This document shows, piece by piece, positions 1 through 7,547 of a DNA stretch of 38,679 nucleotides; the stretch's first letter is position 1, and each line of letters begins with the position of its first letter. Position numbers and translations under genes: made by a program. Location: positions 1-38,679 of the forward strand of contig JAITUA010000004.1 in the NCBI GenBank assembly GCA_031286615.1. Reading direction: 5' to 3'. The notes under the pieces are model-generated. The model did no database searches. It was not told the origin of the DNA and worked only from the letters and a program-made list of their open reading frames with translations. The DNA is from Chryseobacterium sp. (GTDB lineage: Bacteria > Bacteroidota > Bacteroidia > Flavobacteriales > Weeksellaceae).

Positions 1-725
1 TGATTATTCGTTTTAACAGATCCACTTCTGGAATAAATTCCAAGTAAGGCTCCACCGTCTTTTGTTGGAATTATCTTCTCTACTTCGTCTAAACCTCTTC
101 CGCCTAAAATTAATTGGGAGAGTTCTTTTCCGTTTTTATCAAGTCTGGTAATTAGAACATCTTTTGAACCGTAACCTTTCATTTTGGAATCCTGAGCGGA
201 GCCGAAGGATCCGGCAACAAAGAACCCTAAATCTGTGGTCTGGATAACGGCTCTTGCTTCTTCATCGGAAGAACTTCCGAGTGTTTTCTGCCATAATTCA
301 TCACCAAATTCATTGATTCTAATCAGCCAGATATCTGAGCCGCCTTTTGAATCATCTTTTTTATCTAAACCTTTTCCTGAGTAAGAAGTTCCGGCTAATA
401 GAAATCCACCATCCTGTGTCGTAACTGTTGCTGATAAATAATCATGATTTGATCCTGAGAAGTATTTCTCCCAGACTTCATTTCCTTGTTGATTCAGTTT
501 TACCAGGTGGAAATCGTACCCATTGTTTTGCTTACTGCCTGAAGCCTGCTGCTTATCGCTTTGAATAGAGCTTCCCGATATAAGATACTGCTGATCGATG
601 GTTGTAGTAACCTGGCTAAGAAAATCCTGTGTAGAGGATTTGATGTCTTTCTGCCATACCACTTCCTGGGCAGAGATACTCAAGGCCGTGCATAAAGTGA
701 ATGCACCGATATAGAATTTTTTCAT
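1..725 (-). CDS. Secreted propeller-like repeat protein, N-terminal part (3' end beyond window)
   Basis: The frame is open from the ATG at 723-725 to the left edge, giving 241 residues with no stop, so the gene is cut by the window. Residues 1-20 form a Sec signal peptide (MKKFYIGAFTLCTALSISAQ, predicted cleavage after the final Gln). The mature part repeats a pattern of about 50 residues: a W-x-K or G-x-ELWQKTLG strand, then a T-x-DGGF-x-x-AG strand, then a GSDIWLIR-like strand. This pattern is common in flavobacterial secreted proteins and suggests beta-propeller blades. In this group such N-termini are usually followed by other repeats or a T9SS sorting domain, but the C-terminus is not visible, so that is inference. 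The function is unknown; it is probably surface-exposed or secreted. Confidence 0.8.
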   Translation of the reverse strand, partial: MKKFYIGAFTLCTALSISAQEVVWQKDIKSSTQDFLSQVTTTIDQQYLISGSSIQSDKQQASGSKQNNGYDFHLVKLNQQGNEVWEKYFSGSNHDYLSATVTTQDGGFLLAGTSYSGKGLDKKDDSKGGSDIWLIRINEFGDELWQKTLGSSSDEEARAVIQTTDLGFFVAGSFGSAQDSKMKGYGSKDVLITRLDKNGKELSQLILGGRGLDEVEKIIPTKDGGALLGIYSRSGSVKTNN

Positions 726-772
726 TCCCGTGTTGTTTTCTGAGTTAGTAATTAGTTTATTGAAAATTTGCG

Positions 773-805
773 CGAATTTAACACTTTTTAAGATATGAAA
801 ATCAA
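773..805 (-). promoter_or_regulatory. Candidate promoter for the left-edge secreted gene
   Basis: On the minus strand, TTG (803-805) is followed after 22 bases by TAAATTCG (773-780), 7 of 8 matches to the Bacteroidota -7 box TAnnTTTG. It lies about 48 bases upstream of the ATG. The spacer is slightly long, so this is tentative. Confidence 0.3.
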
Positions 806-1064
806 AAAGTTGCGATTTAACATAAATCTTACTGTTTATTATTAAATTCTCTTTATTTATATTGAAATACACATTGTTTTAATGCAAAATTATCTCCTGA
901 CAGCGACAGAACTTGTCGTATTAAAAACAAAAAACAAATAAATATTAATCAAAACATTTACCCTCAATTACAGAATTATATTATACAAAACATCAAATTC
1001 CCATTGCTTTTTTAAGTATTAAACACAATCTACACATTACCTTTAACCTATTCATTATCAAATA

Positions 1065-1095
1065 TTGACACCCTTTATTTTTATTGATATTTTTA
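1065..1095 (+). promoter_or_regulatory. Candidate promoter for the HhH-repeat protein, possibly leaderless
   Basis: TTG at 1065-1067 and TATTTTTA at 1088-1095 (7 of 8 matches to TAnnTTTG) are separated by 20 bases. The -7 box ends only four bases before the annotated ATG at 1100, so transcription would start at or next to the start codon. Confidence 0.35.
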
Positions 1096-1099
1096 CTGT

Positions 1100-2362
1100 A
1101 TGATGAGAAAAAGCTATTACCAGAAATTGGCATTTATGGTCACACTGCTGACTATTTTATTGGCCTATCAGAAATACACCAGTCGGGAAAAAGAACCTTT
1201 TCCTGATGTAAAGTTCATTACAAGTTCCTCAAATTCTGTAGAACTATCAGATTTTGATCCCAACACCCTGGACAAAGAACAATGGCAAAAACTTGGTTTT
1301 TCAGAGAAGCAGATTGTTACAATTCTGAAGTATAAGGATATTGTAGGAGGAAAATTCACATCAAAAGAACAGTTAAAAAAATGTTACGCCATTTCTGACG
1401 AGAAATTCAGTGAATTGAAATCATTCATTTTACTTCCTGAAATAGCAGACAAAGGAAATTCAAAAGGATTCAATAGCTATGGAAAGAAAGAAATTATTAT
1501 TCCAGGGAAATTCAATCCTGATCGGTTTTCTGCTAATGATTGGCTTAAAATGGGTTTCAGTGAAAGGCAGGCAGAAGCTATTTTAAAATACAGAAATTAT
1601 CTGGGAGGAAGCTTTATCAGTAAGGAGAAATTTAAAGAATGTTTTATCATCTCTCCGGAAAATTACAGTAAACTTGAACCTTATTTACTCTTGCCAGCAA
1701 AAACTCCCGAAACTTTCCAAAATTCAACAAAGAACAGTACGGTCAAAAGCAAAATTCAATACCATTCTTTCGATCCAAATCAACTGGATCTTGAGGGCTG
1801 GAAAGCCTTTGGATTTTCGGAAAGGCAAGCTGTTACCATCATTAATTACCGGGATAGAAACCTACGGGGAAGTTTTAAAAGTCTGGAAGATCTGCAGAAA
1901 TGTTTTGTGATTTCTACTGAGAAATTTCAGGAAATGAAGCCTTATATCAAACTTCAGGAAAAGCAGCAGGAAAAAACAGACTTTTCAAAAACAGATCTCA
2001 ATACCATTACTTTCAGACAACTTATAGAATTTGGTTTGGATGAAAGGAGTGCAGGTTCAATTATCGGTTTCAGAAAAAAGTTGGGAGGTTTTATCAATAA
2101 GCAACAGATCTTAAGTACATACAATATTGATCAGGATCTTGTTCAAAAGCTGATCTCAATAGCACCGTTGAATACTTCGGATGTACCCAGATATTCATTA
2201 GTGGATGCTCCTGAGGAATGGCTTAAAAATCATCCTTATTTCAAATATTCTGCAGACAAAATCATTTTCTACCGGATCAGTAACCCTGATGACAGAAAAA
2301 TTTGGAAACTTTTAAAACTGAAACCTGAGTATGAAGAAAGAATGAGACTGTATATAAAATAA
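1100..2362 (+). CDS. Membrane-anchored protein with repeated helix-hairpin-helix (ComEA-like) modules
   Basis: The 420-residue protein has one N-terminal transmembrane segment (about residues 10-24). It then carries serial copies of a module of about 60 residues at 51-113, 138-199, 223-286, 297-357 and a degenerate one at 367-420. The clearest copies share FDPN-x-LD-x-x-x-W-x-x-x-GFSE-K/R-Q, then I-x-x-Y-R/K, then GG-x-F-x-S-x-E-x-x-x-K-C. This matches the helix-hairpin-helix fold of ComEA-type DNA-binding proteins (PF12836 family). Family knowledge suggests nucleic-acid binding on the outer face of the inner membrane, as in DNA uptake, but no competence genes lie nearby, so the role is unproven. 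ATGs at 1100 and 1103 are both possible starts, with a third at residue 13. The gene ends at a shared bidirectional terminator. Confidence 0.8.
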   Translation: MMRKSYYQKLAFMVTLLTILLAYQKYTSREKEPFPDVKFITSSSNSVELSDFDPNTLDKEQWQKLGFSEKQIVTILKYKDIVGGKFTSKEQLKKCYAISDEKFSELKSFILLPEIADKGNSKGFNSYGKKEIIIPGKFNPDRFSANDWLKMGFSERQAEAILKYRNYLGGSFISKEKFKECFIISPENYSKLEPYLLLPAKTPETFQNSTKNSTVKSKIQYHSFDPNQLDLEGWKAFGFSERQAVTIINYRDRNLRGSFKSLEDLQKCFVISTEKFQEMKPYIKLQEKQQEKTDFSKTDLNTITFRQLIEFGLDERSAGSIIGFRKKLGGFINKQQILSTYNIDQDLVQKLISIAPLNTSDVPRYSLVDAPEEWLKNHPYFKYSADKIIFYRISNPDDRKIWKLLKLKPEYEERMRLYIK

Positions 2363-2366
2363 CTTA

Positions 2367-2398
2367 AACGATTCCAAAAATAATATTTTGGAATCGTT
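2367..2398. terminator. Bidirectional terminator between convergent genes
   Basis: A perfect 13-bp stem (AACGATTCCAAAA, 2367-2379, pairing with 2386-2398) has a 6-base loop. It lies between the stop codons of the HhH-repeat gene and the rluF-like gene and can serve both. The stem contains its own A/T run, but the downstream T tracts are weak. Confidence 0.65.
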
Positions 2399-2421
2399 GA
2401 TTATATGAAATATTCTAAATC

Positions 2422-3144
2422 TTAGTCGAATGTTTTACTGGAATCTGTAAGCATAGCATTCAATGCATTCAGTTCATCTTCTGTAAGATCTCTCCACTTT
2501 CCAATCGGGAGGTCTAGTTTGATGTTCATGATACGGATTCGTTTCAGTTTTTTTACTTCGTAACCGAGATATTCGCACATTCTTCGGATTTGTCTGTTGA
2601 GTCCCTGGGTAAGAACAATTCTGAAATTCATATCATCAATCTTTTCTACCTCACATTTTTTGGTTACGGTATCCAGAATAGGAACTCCATTTCGCATTTT
2701 TTCCAAAAATCTCGGATTGATCGGCTTATCTACACGAACAATATATTCTTTCTCGTGATTATTGCGGGCTCTCAGAATTTTATTGACAATATCACCGTCA
2801 CTTGTCAGTAAGATCAGTCCCTCACTTGGTTTGTCTAATCTTCCGATAGGAAAAATTCTTTTCGGATGGTTGATATAATCTACGATATTATTTTTTTCAC
2901 GTTTTGTATCCGTAGTACACACAATTCCTACCGGTTTATTAAAAACGATATATACCGGCTTCTCCTGAGGTTCTCTGATTGGTTTACCATCTACCTCTAC
3001 AAGATCTTCATCGGAAACTTTTGTTCCCATCTCAGGAATTTTTCCGTTTATTTTGATCCTGCCTTCTTCCAAAAGCTTATCTGCTGCTCTTCTGGAACAG
3101 TATCCCACTTCTGATAAATATTTATTGATACGTGTTTTTTCCAT
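2422..3144 (-). CDS. rluF: Pseudouridine synthase, RsuA/RluB/E/F family, most like RluF
   Basis: This enzyme isomerises a uridine in rRNA to pseudouridine. Residues 2-50 form an S4 RNA-binding domain ([20 protein letters not shown]). The catalytic motif [18 protein letters not shown] follows at 101-118, with the nucleophilic aspartate at D104. The later motif [20 protein letters not shown] resembles that of RluF (23S rRNA U2604) more than RsuA or RluB, so RluF is preferred, though the exact target base is not proven by sequence. The 240-residue length is normal for the family. Its ATG overlaps the stop codon of the preceding gene by one base (TAATG), which suggests translational coupling. It is the last gene of the ftsX-truB operon. 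Confidence 0.85.
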   Translation of the reverse strand: MEKTRINKYLSEVGYCSRRAADKLLEEGRIKINGKIPEMGTKVSDEDLVEVDGKPIREPQEKPVYIVFNKPVGIVCTTDTKREKNNIVDYINHPKRIFPIGRLDKPSEGLILLTSDGDIVNKILRARNNHEKEYIVRVDKPINPRFLEKMRNGVPILDTVTKKCEVEKIDDMNFRIVLTQGLNRQIRRMCEYLGYEVKKLKRIRIMNIKLDLPIGKWRDLTEDELNALNAMLTDSSKTFD

Positions 3145-3722
3145 TAGTCTTTTCCGTAACCGGTATAATTTTTATTGCTGAATATTGTAATTCCATAGCT
3201 TAAGCCTATGAAAAATCCATCAGCTCTATCTTTGAGTTTATGTGATTCAAAAACAATTCCTCCTTCCTGGCTTAATCTTTTTGAATAAGAAACCTGCATT
3301 CCCAATCTGCCACCCCAAAATTCAGTATCTGAAACAGCGGAGTGATTAAGCTGCTTTCCATAATTAATATCAATGTAAAATGGTCTTTCTCCTGGAGAAA
3401 AAATGATCTTCGGCTGAATAACCCAATAAATCAGATGATAATTATCTTGTATAAAGCTATATTTGATTCCGGTTCCTAATGCAAAGTTAGGAAGAAAATT
3501 ATATCCTCCGATAGCAGTAACACCATAAGTCAGATTTCCTAATGAGGATCTGTTTTCAATATACTGCGAATTGTTGGTCTGGTCCTTCTTCTTAATATTA
3601 AACCCTATATTAAGGGAAGGATTAAAATAAAAATCCATTTTTGATTTTCCAGATTCTGTATCCTGAGAAAATGTCTTTAAAAAGACAAATACAAATATGA
3701 AAAAGGATAATTTTATTTTCAT
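3144..3722 (-). CDS. Hypothetical outer-membrane-like beta-barrel protein
   Basis: The 192-residue protein has a signal peptide at residues 1-20 ending in KTFSQ. Alternating aromatic and glycine-rich strands follow (for example [56 protein letters not shown]), a pattern seen in small outer-membrane porin-like proteins of Bacteroidota. I do not recognise a named family. Its ATG overlaps the truB stop codon (ATGA), and its own stop overlaps the rluF start. It is therefore tightly embedded between two pseudouridine synthase genes and probably translationally coupled to both. No functional link to RNA modification is evident. Confidence 0.7.
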   Translation of the reverse strand: MKIKLSFFIFVFVFLKTFSQDTESGKSKMDFYFNPSLNIGFNIKKKDQTNNSQYIENRSSLGNLTYGVTAIGGYNFLPNFALGTGIKYSFIQDNYHLIYWVIQPKIIFSPGERPFYIDINYGKQLNHSAVSDTEFWGGRLGMQVSYSKRLSQEGGIVFESHKLKDRADGFFIGLSYGITIFSNKNYTGYGKD

Positions 3723-4417
3723 AAACTTTCAAATCTGTACTCGTTATTTAAAAACTGATCTGTAGCATTTTCAATAGCATAGTCGCCGATTTTGGTACGT
3801 CTTAATTGAGTCAGATAAGCTCCTACTCCCAATTCCTGCCCAATATCATGAGCCAGACTTCTGATGTATGTCCCCTTAGAACAACCTACCATAAAGCTTA
3901 TTAAGGGAAAGTCGATTTTAATATCTTTAATATAATGAATAGTCGTCTTTCTGGCTTTCATTTCTACTTCTTCCCCTGCTCTTGCAAGGTTGTAAGCTCT
4001 TTCACCATCAATTTTAATGGCTGAATAAATAGGTGGTCTCTGTTCAATTTCTCCAACAAATTTTTCAAGAACTTCCTGTACCTTTTCTTCAGAAATGTGA
4101 GCAATGTCCTGATGAAGGATTTCAGGCTTTTCAGTATCATAAGATTCTGTCTGTACTCCGATCTTAATCTCCGTCCAGTATTCTTTTGGAGCGTCCTGGA
4201 TTTCCGGAATTTTCTTGGTAAATTTTCCGCAGCAGACAATAAGAAGCCCCGTTGCTCTGGGATCTAAAGTCCCTGCATGCCCGATTTTAAATTTTTTAGG
4301 AAGATCAAATTCCCTTTTAAGTTTATATTTCATTTTATTGACAGCCTGGAAGGAAGTCCAGTCCAAAGGCTTATCCAATAAAAAAATGTATCCTAATTTC
4401 AGTTCTTCAGCAGTCAT
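3719..4417 (-). CDS. truB: tRNA pseudouridine(55) synthase TruB
   Basis: TruB converts U55 in the T-loop of tRNAs to pseudouridine. The N-terminus GYIFLLDKPLDWTSFQAVNK and the catalytic motif GHAGTLDPRATGLL (nucleophile D52) are diagnostic. Further TruB motifs are QRPPIYSAIKIDGERAYNLAR and CSKGTYIRSLAHDIG. At 232 residues it has the short form usual in Bacteroidota, without the C-terminal PUA domain of E. coli TruB. It starts 24 bases after uppP and its stop overlaps the next start (ATGA). The order ftsX-DUF3098-uppP-truB is a familiar Bacteroidota arrangement. Confidence 0.95.
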   Translation of the reverse strand: MTAEELKLGYIFLLDKPLDWTSFQAVNKMKYKLKREFDLPKKFKIGHAGTLDPRATGLLIVCCGKFTKKIPEIQDAPKEYWTEIKIGVQTESYDTEKPEILHQDIAHISEEKVQEVLEKFVGEIEQRPPIYSAIKIDGERAYNLARAGEEVEMKARKTTIHYIKDIKIDFPLISFMVGCSKGTYIRSLAHDIGQELGVGAYLTQLRRTKIGDYAIENATDQFLNNEYRFESL

Positions 4418-4441
4418 GAATGGGTATAAATGAGTAATTTC

Positions 4442-5260
4442 TTATTTAAAGAAATAAAAATAAATCAACAAGGCAACTCCAACAAAAATACGGTACCAGC
4501 CCCAAGGTTTAAATCCGTATTTATTAAGTACTCCAATGAATGCTTTGATAGCGATAAGTGCCACAATAAAAGCGACAACATTTCCTACCACAAAGATCAT
4601 AATGTGATCCTGTGAAGCCATAATCATTTCATATCCTTTCTGTGGATTTGCCGTTTCTTTCCCCCATGTTTTAACAAAAACTGAATACACAGTTACTGCC
4701 AGCATCGTAGGCACAGCAAGAAAGAAAGAGAATTCTGCAGCCGCTTTTCTGGTAAGTCCCTGTGCCATACCTCCAATAATAGAAGCCGCACTACGGCTTG
4801 TACCCGGCATCATCGCAAGACACTGCCAGAAACCAATTGTTACCGCATTTCTTATAGTAATTCCTTTTTCATCGTCTATTTTAGGATTTTTAAACCATTT
4901 ATCAGCAAACAATAAAACAACGCCTCCTAAAACCAGCACTGAAGAAATAGCGATCTGATTTCCCAATACAGCTTCAATTTTATCATCGAATAAATATCCC
5001 AAAACCAACGCTGGAACTACAGCAAAAGCGAGTTTAAAATAAAACTGAATATTATTTAAGTCAAAAAACTTTTTCCAGTATGCCACTACCACTGATAAAA
5101 TAGCTCCAAATTGAATGGAAACCTGAAACATTTTTAAAAATTCTGTTTCTTCAAGCCCCATAAGGTTGGCCGTAAACCCCATGTGTGCGGTAGAGGAAAT
5201 TGGAAGATATTCCGTTAATCCTTCTACAATGGCAATAATAATTGCTTTGATTAAATCCAT
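4442..5260 (-). CDS. uppP: Undecaprenyl-diphosphatase UppP (BacA)
   Basis: This integral membrane enzyme dephosphorylates undecaprenyl diphosphate to recycle the lipid carrier for peptidoglycan and other envelope polymers, and overexpression is known to raise bacitracin resistance. Both signature motifs are present: EGLTEYLPISSTAHM at residues 13-27 (catalytic Glu residues and the Ser/His pair) and PGTSRSAASI at 152-161 (essential Arg156). Around eight hydrophobic segments are visible. The 272-residue length is normal. It is separated from the upstream DUF3098 gene by 96 bases containing a large hairpin, the longest gap in this operon. Confidence 0.95.
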   Translation of the reverse strand: MDLIKAIIIAIVEGLTEYLPISSTAHMGFTANLMGLEETEFLKMFQVSIQFGAILSVVVAYWKKFFDLNNIQFYFKLAFAVVPALVLGYLFDDKIEAVLGNQIAISSVLVLGGVVLLFADKWFKNPKIDDEKGITIRNAVTIGFWQCLAMMPGTSRSAASIIGGMAQGLTRKAAAEFSFFLAVPTMLAVTVYSVFVKTWGKETANPQKGYEMIMASQDHIMIFVVGNVVAFIVALIAIKAFIGVLNKYGFKPWGWYRIFVGVALLIYFYFFK

Positions 5261-5280
5261 ATTCTTTTAAAAAATTAAAA

Positions 5281-5337
5281 GATTAAGAGATCCGGAAATT
5301 CAGAATGCATTACTCTCAATTTCCTAATCTCTTAATC
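5281..5337 (-). repeat. 20-bp inverted repeat hairpin upstream of uppP
   Basis: GATTAAGAGATCCGGAAATT at 5281-5300 is complementary to 5318-5337 in 18 of 20 positions, with a 17-base loop. Read toward uppP, the hairpin is followed by a T-rich tract and then the uppP ATG. It could be an internal attenuator, a terminator or processing site within the operon, or a dispersed palindromic element. Confidence 0.7.
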
Positions 5338-5356
5338 TCAAAATATAAAAATTTAT

Positions 5357-5653
5357 TTATTTTCTTTTTAAGATAGCGTATACTTCTATTACAAATCCTA
5401 TAACAACAAACAGAGGTGCTATCCTGATTCTTCTGATAGAAAAGATATCATCATTCCATGAGTTCGGGTCAAATTTACCGTCTACCGTATTGGCGTCCGG
5501 CCCCATCATCAATAGAAATCCTACGACAATAAATGCCAGTCCTATCAGCATCCACTTGAAGTTTTGCGGCCCGAAATAGAAAGCGTTTTCTTGTGGTACT
5601 TCCGCTTCATGTCCAAAGTCTGAAGCGGAAAATTTATTTGTTTTTTTGCTCAT
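5357..5653 (-). CDS. DUF3098 two-TM membrane protein
   Basis: The 98-residue protein has a polar N-terminus (about 1-30), a first TM segment (WMLIGLAFIVVGFLLMMG), a short loop containing the DUF3098 stretch DPNSWNDDIFSIRRIRIAPL, and a second TM segment near the C-terminus. DUF3098 genes sit next to ftsX in many Bacteroidota. The spacing of two bases after the ftsX stop supports joint expression and a possible role with FtsX in the cell envelope. That functional link is inference from gene order. Confidence 0.85.
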   Translation of the reverse strand: MSKKTNKFSASDFGHEAEVPQENAFYFGPQNFKWMLIGLAFIVVGFLLMMGPDANTVDGKFDPNSWNDDIFSIRRIRIAPLFVVIGFVIEVYAILKRK

Positions 5654-5655
5654 TG

Positions 5656-6555
5656 TTAAGAGTAATATAAATCGTCAACGTTTGATTTTAAGAATCTCCA
5701 TGTAGCGAAAATTGTACTTAAGACAGAGATAAAGACTCCTACTCCCAATACTAAGATCACTAACCAGAAATACTGGTTGTTGTCCTGTACGAAAGCAGAA
5801 CCAATCTGGCTTGTGAAATAATACCAGACACCACCTAAAGCAATAAGACCAATTACAGAACCAATAGCTCCTAAAATGATGGCTTCTATGATGAAAGGCT
5901 TAAGGATGAATCTTCTTTTCGCACCTACCAGCTGCATTGTTTTAATAATAAATCTCTTTGAGAATATTTTCAGACGGATAGAGTTGTTGATCAGTACAAC
6001 AGCCAATACCAGGAACAGAATTGAAAATCCGAAGATCCACTTTAAGATTCTGCTCAGGTTATTGTAAACATCTACCATCAAGGTACTGTCATTTTTAACA
6101 TCGATGATCCCTGGAACTGATTTGATCTCTTTAATAGCTTCATCAATTTTTGCCGGGTCTACGAATTCTGGTTTTAAAGCCACTTCAATAGAGGAAGGGA
6201 AGATATTTTCTTCGAACAATGCATCACTGTCAATTCCCATACTTTTCTTGGCTTCTTTTGCAGCCATGTCTCTTGAAATATAGGTTGCTTTTTTTACCGG
6301 AGCTAGTGTCTGTACCTTTTTAAAAGTTTCTTCCTCCAGTTTTGCAATTTTTACAGAGTCTTTAGCATCATAATTTTCATCAAAGTAGGCGTTCACCACC
6401 AACTGTTCTTTGATATAGTCAGAATACTTCTGGGCATTAATTAAAATAAGCCCCATTAATCCTAACAAAAATAACACTAAGGCAATACTTATCACTACTG
6501 TAATATTGCTGGACCGAAGCCTTTTCTTATTAAATTCATCTACAGATTTAGCCAT
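5656..6555 (-). CDS. ftsX: Cell division ABC transporter permease FtsX
   Basis: FtsX pairs with the ATPase FtsE at the division septum, where it controls peptidoglycan hydrolases. The 299-residue protein has the FtsX layout: a short cytoplasmic N-terminus, TM1 (about 18-40), a large periplasmic domain (about 42-165), then three TM segments with the conserved cytoplasmic loop FIIKTMQLVGAKRRFILKPF between TM2 and TM3. ftsE is not adjacent in this window, which is usual for Bacteroidota. It is the first gene of the six-gene operon running to rluF and is divergent from rsmA. Confidence 0.92.
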   Translation of the reverse strand: MAKSVDEFNKKRLRSSNITVVISIALVLFLLGLMGLILINAQKYSDYIKEQLVVNAYFDENYDAKDSVKIAKLEEETFKKVQTLAPVKKATYISRDMAAKEAKKSMGIDSDALFEENIFPSSIEVALKPEFVDPAKIDEAIKEIKSVPGIIDVKNDSTLMVDVYNNLSRILKWIFGFSILFLVLAVVLINNSIRLKIFSKRFIIKTMQLVGAKRRFILKPFIIEAIILGAIGSVIGLIALGGVWYYFTSQIGSAFVQDNNQYFWLVILVLGVGVFISVLSTIFATWRFLKSNVDDLYYS

Positions 6556-6646
6556 TAATATTAAAATTTTTGGCTAAAATAGAAAAAAACTTCCGAAATT
6601 TGGGACGAAATAAAGAAAATCATTGTTAATAAAATCATAAAAAACC

Positions 6647-7417
6647 TTGAGTGTAAAAGCAAAAAAACATCTTGGACAGCACTTCCTGACAGATGAAAAC
6701 ATCGCAAGAAAAATCGTAGAAGGTCTTAGTTTTGAGAACTATAATAATATTATGGAAGTAGGTCCCGGAATGGGAGTTCTTACCAAATATCTTCTTGAAA
6801 AGGATCAGAACATTTACCTTGCAGAGATCGATACAGAGTCTATCGAATACCTGAAAAAGAATTATACAAAGGTTACTGAAGAGACTTTTGTGGGAGATTT
6901 CCTGAAACAGGACTTCAGTTTTATCAAAGATGATCAGATTGCTATCATTGGTAATTTCCCATATAATATTTCATCACAAATCTTGTTTCAGATTGTAGAT
7001 CATTATCAGCTGATTCCGGAAATGGTAGGAATGTTTCAGAAAGAGGTGGCTGAGAGAACGGCAGCTGTTCCGAGAACTAAAGATTACGGTATTCTTTCTG
7101 TTCTGATACAGGCTTATTATGATGTATCCTATATGTTTACGGTGCATGAAAACGTATTCAACCCGCCGCCAAAAGTAAAATCCGGAGTGATCCGTCTTAC
7201 AAGAAATCCAAAAGAAGGTCTTGCAGGCAATGAAATTCTCTTTAAGCAGATTGTAAAAACAGGATTCAACCAAAGAAGGAAAAAACTGTCTAATGCATTG
7301 AAATCCTTAAATATTCCTGAAGCTTTAAAAGGACATGAATTTTTGGATAAGAGGGCGGAAGAACTTAGTGTAGCAGATTTTATACACTTCGCCAATCTCT
7401 GGAAAGAAAATCAATAA
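6647..7417 (+). CDS. rsmA: 16S rRNA dimethyladenosine transferase RsmA (KsgA), probable TTG start
   Basis: RsmA dimethylates two adjacent adenines (A1518 and A1519 in E. coli numbering) near the 3' end of 16S rRNA using S-adenosylmethionine. The KKHLGQHFLTD N-terminus, the SAM-binding motif EVGPGMG (37-43), the acidic residue of AEID (E60) and the catalytic NFPYNISSQ motif (103-111) are all present. The 256-residue length is normal. The only in-frame start before the conserved N-terminus is TTG at 6647; an in-frame stop lies just upstream and no ATG occurs until well inside the enzyme. It ends with its own hairpin terminator and converges on the secreted-protein array. Confidence 0.95.
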   Translation: MSVKAKKHLGQHFLTDENIARKIVEGLSFENYNNIMEVGPGMGVLTKYLLEKDQNIYLAEIDTESIEYLKKNYTKVTEETFVGDFLKQDFSFIKDDQIAIIGNFPYNISSQILFQIVDHYQLIPEMVGMFQKEVAERTAAVPRTKDYGILSVLIQAYYDVSYMFTVHENVFNPPPKVKSGVIRLTRNPKEGLAGNEILFKQIVKTGFNQRRKKLSNALKSLNIPEALKGHEFLDKRAEELSVADFIHFANLWKENQ

Positions 7418-7431
7418 ACTTCAATAATAAG

Positions 7432-7453
7432 AGCTCCTGATAAAGGAGCTTTT
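7432..7453 (+). terminator. rsmA terminator
   Basis: A 7-bp stem AGCTCCT/AGGAGCT (7432-7438 with 7444-7450) with a 5-base loop is followed by TTTATTTG, just downstream of the rsmA stop. Confidence 0.65.
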
Positions 7454-7486
7454 ATTTGCTTAAATGATAGTAAATCTTACTCCTAG

Positions 7487-7527
7487 AAAACAAGAAAGCC
7501 TTTCAGATATATTTTGAAAGGCTTTCT
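7487..7527 (-). terminator. Terminator of the first type B secreted gene
   Basis: A perfect 13-bp stem (AGAAAGCCTTTCA, 7493-7505, with 7515-7527) has a 9-base loop. It lies about 20 bases after the stop of the 785-residue protein. On the plus strand it is also followed by a T run, so it may act in both directions. Confidence 0.75.
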
Positions 7528-7547
7528 TTTATATTACATTATCAATT

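Larger units (their letters stand above)
726..1099. other. Divergent intergenic region, AT-rich
   Basis: This 374-base region separates two divergent genes. It is very AT-rich and I see no convincing coding frame, RNA gene or strong hairpin. It contains the two candidate promoters annotated separately, one at each end. Confidence 0.6.
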
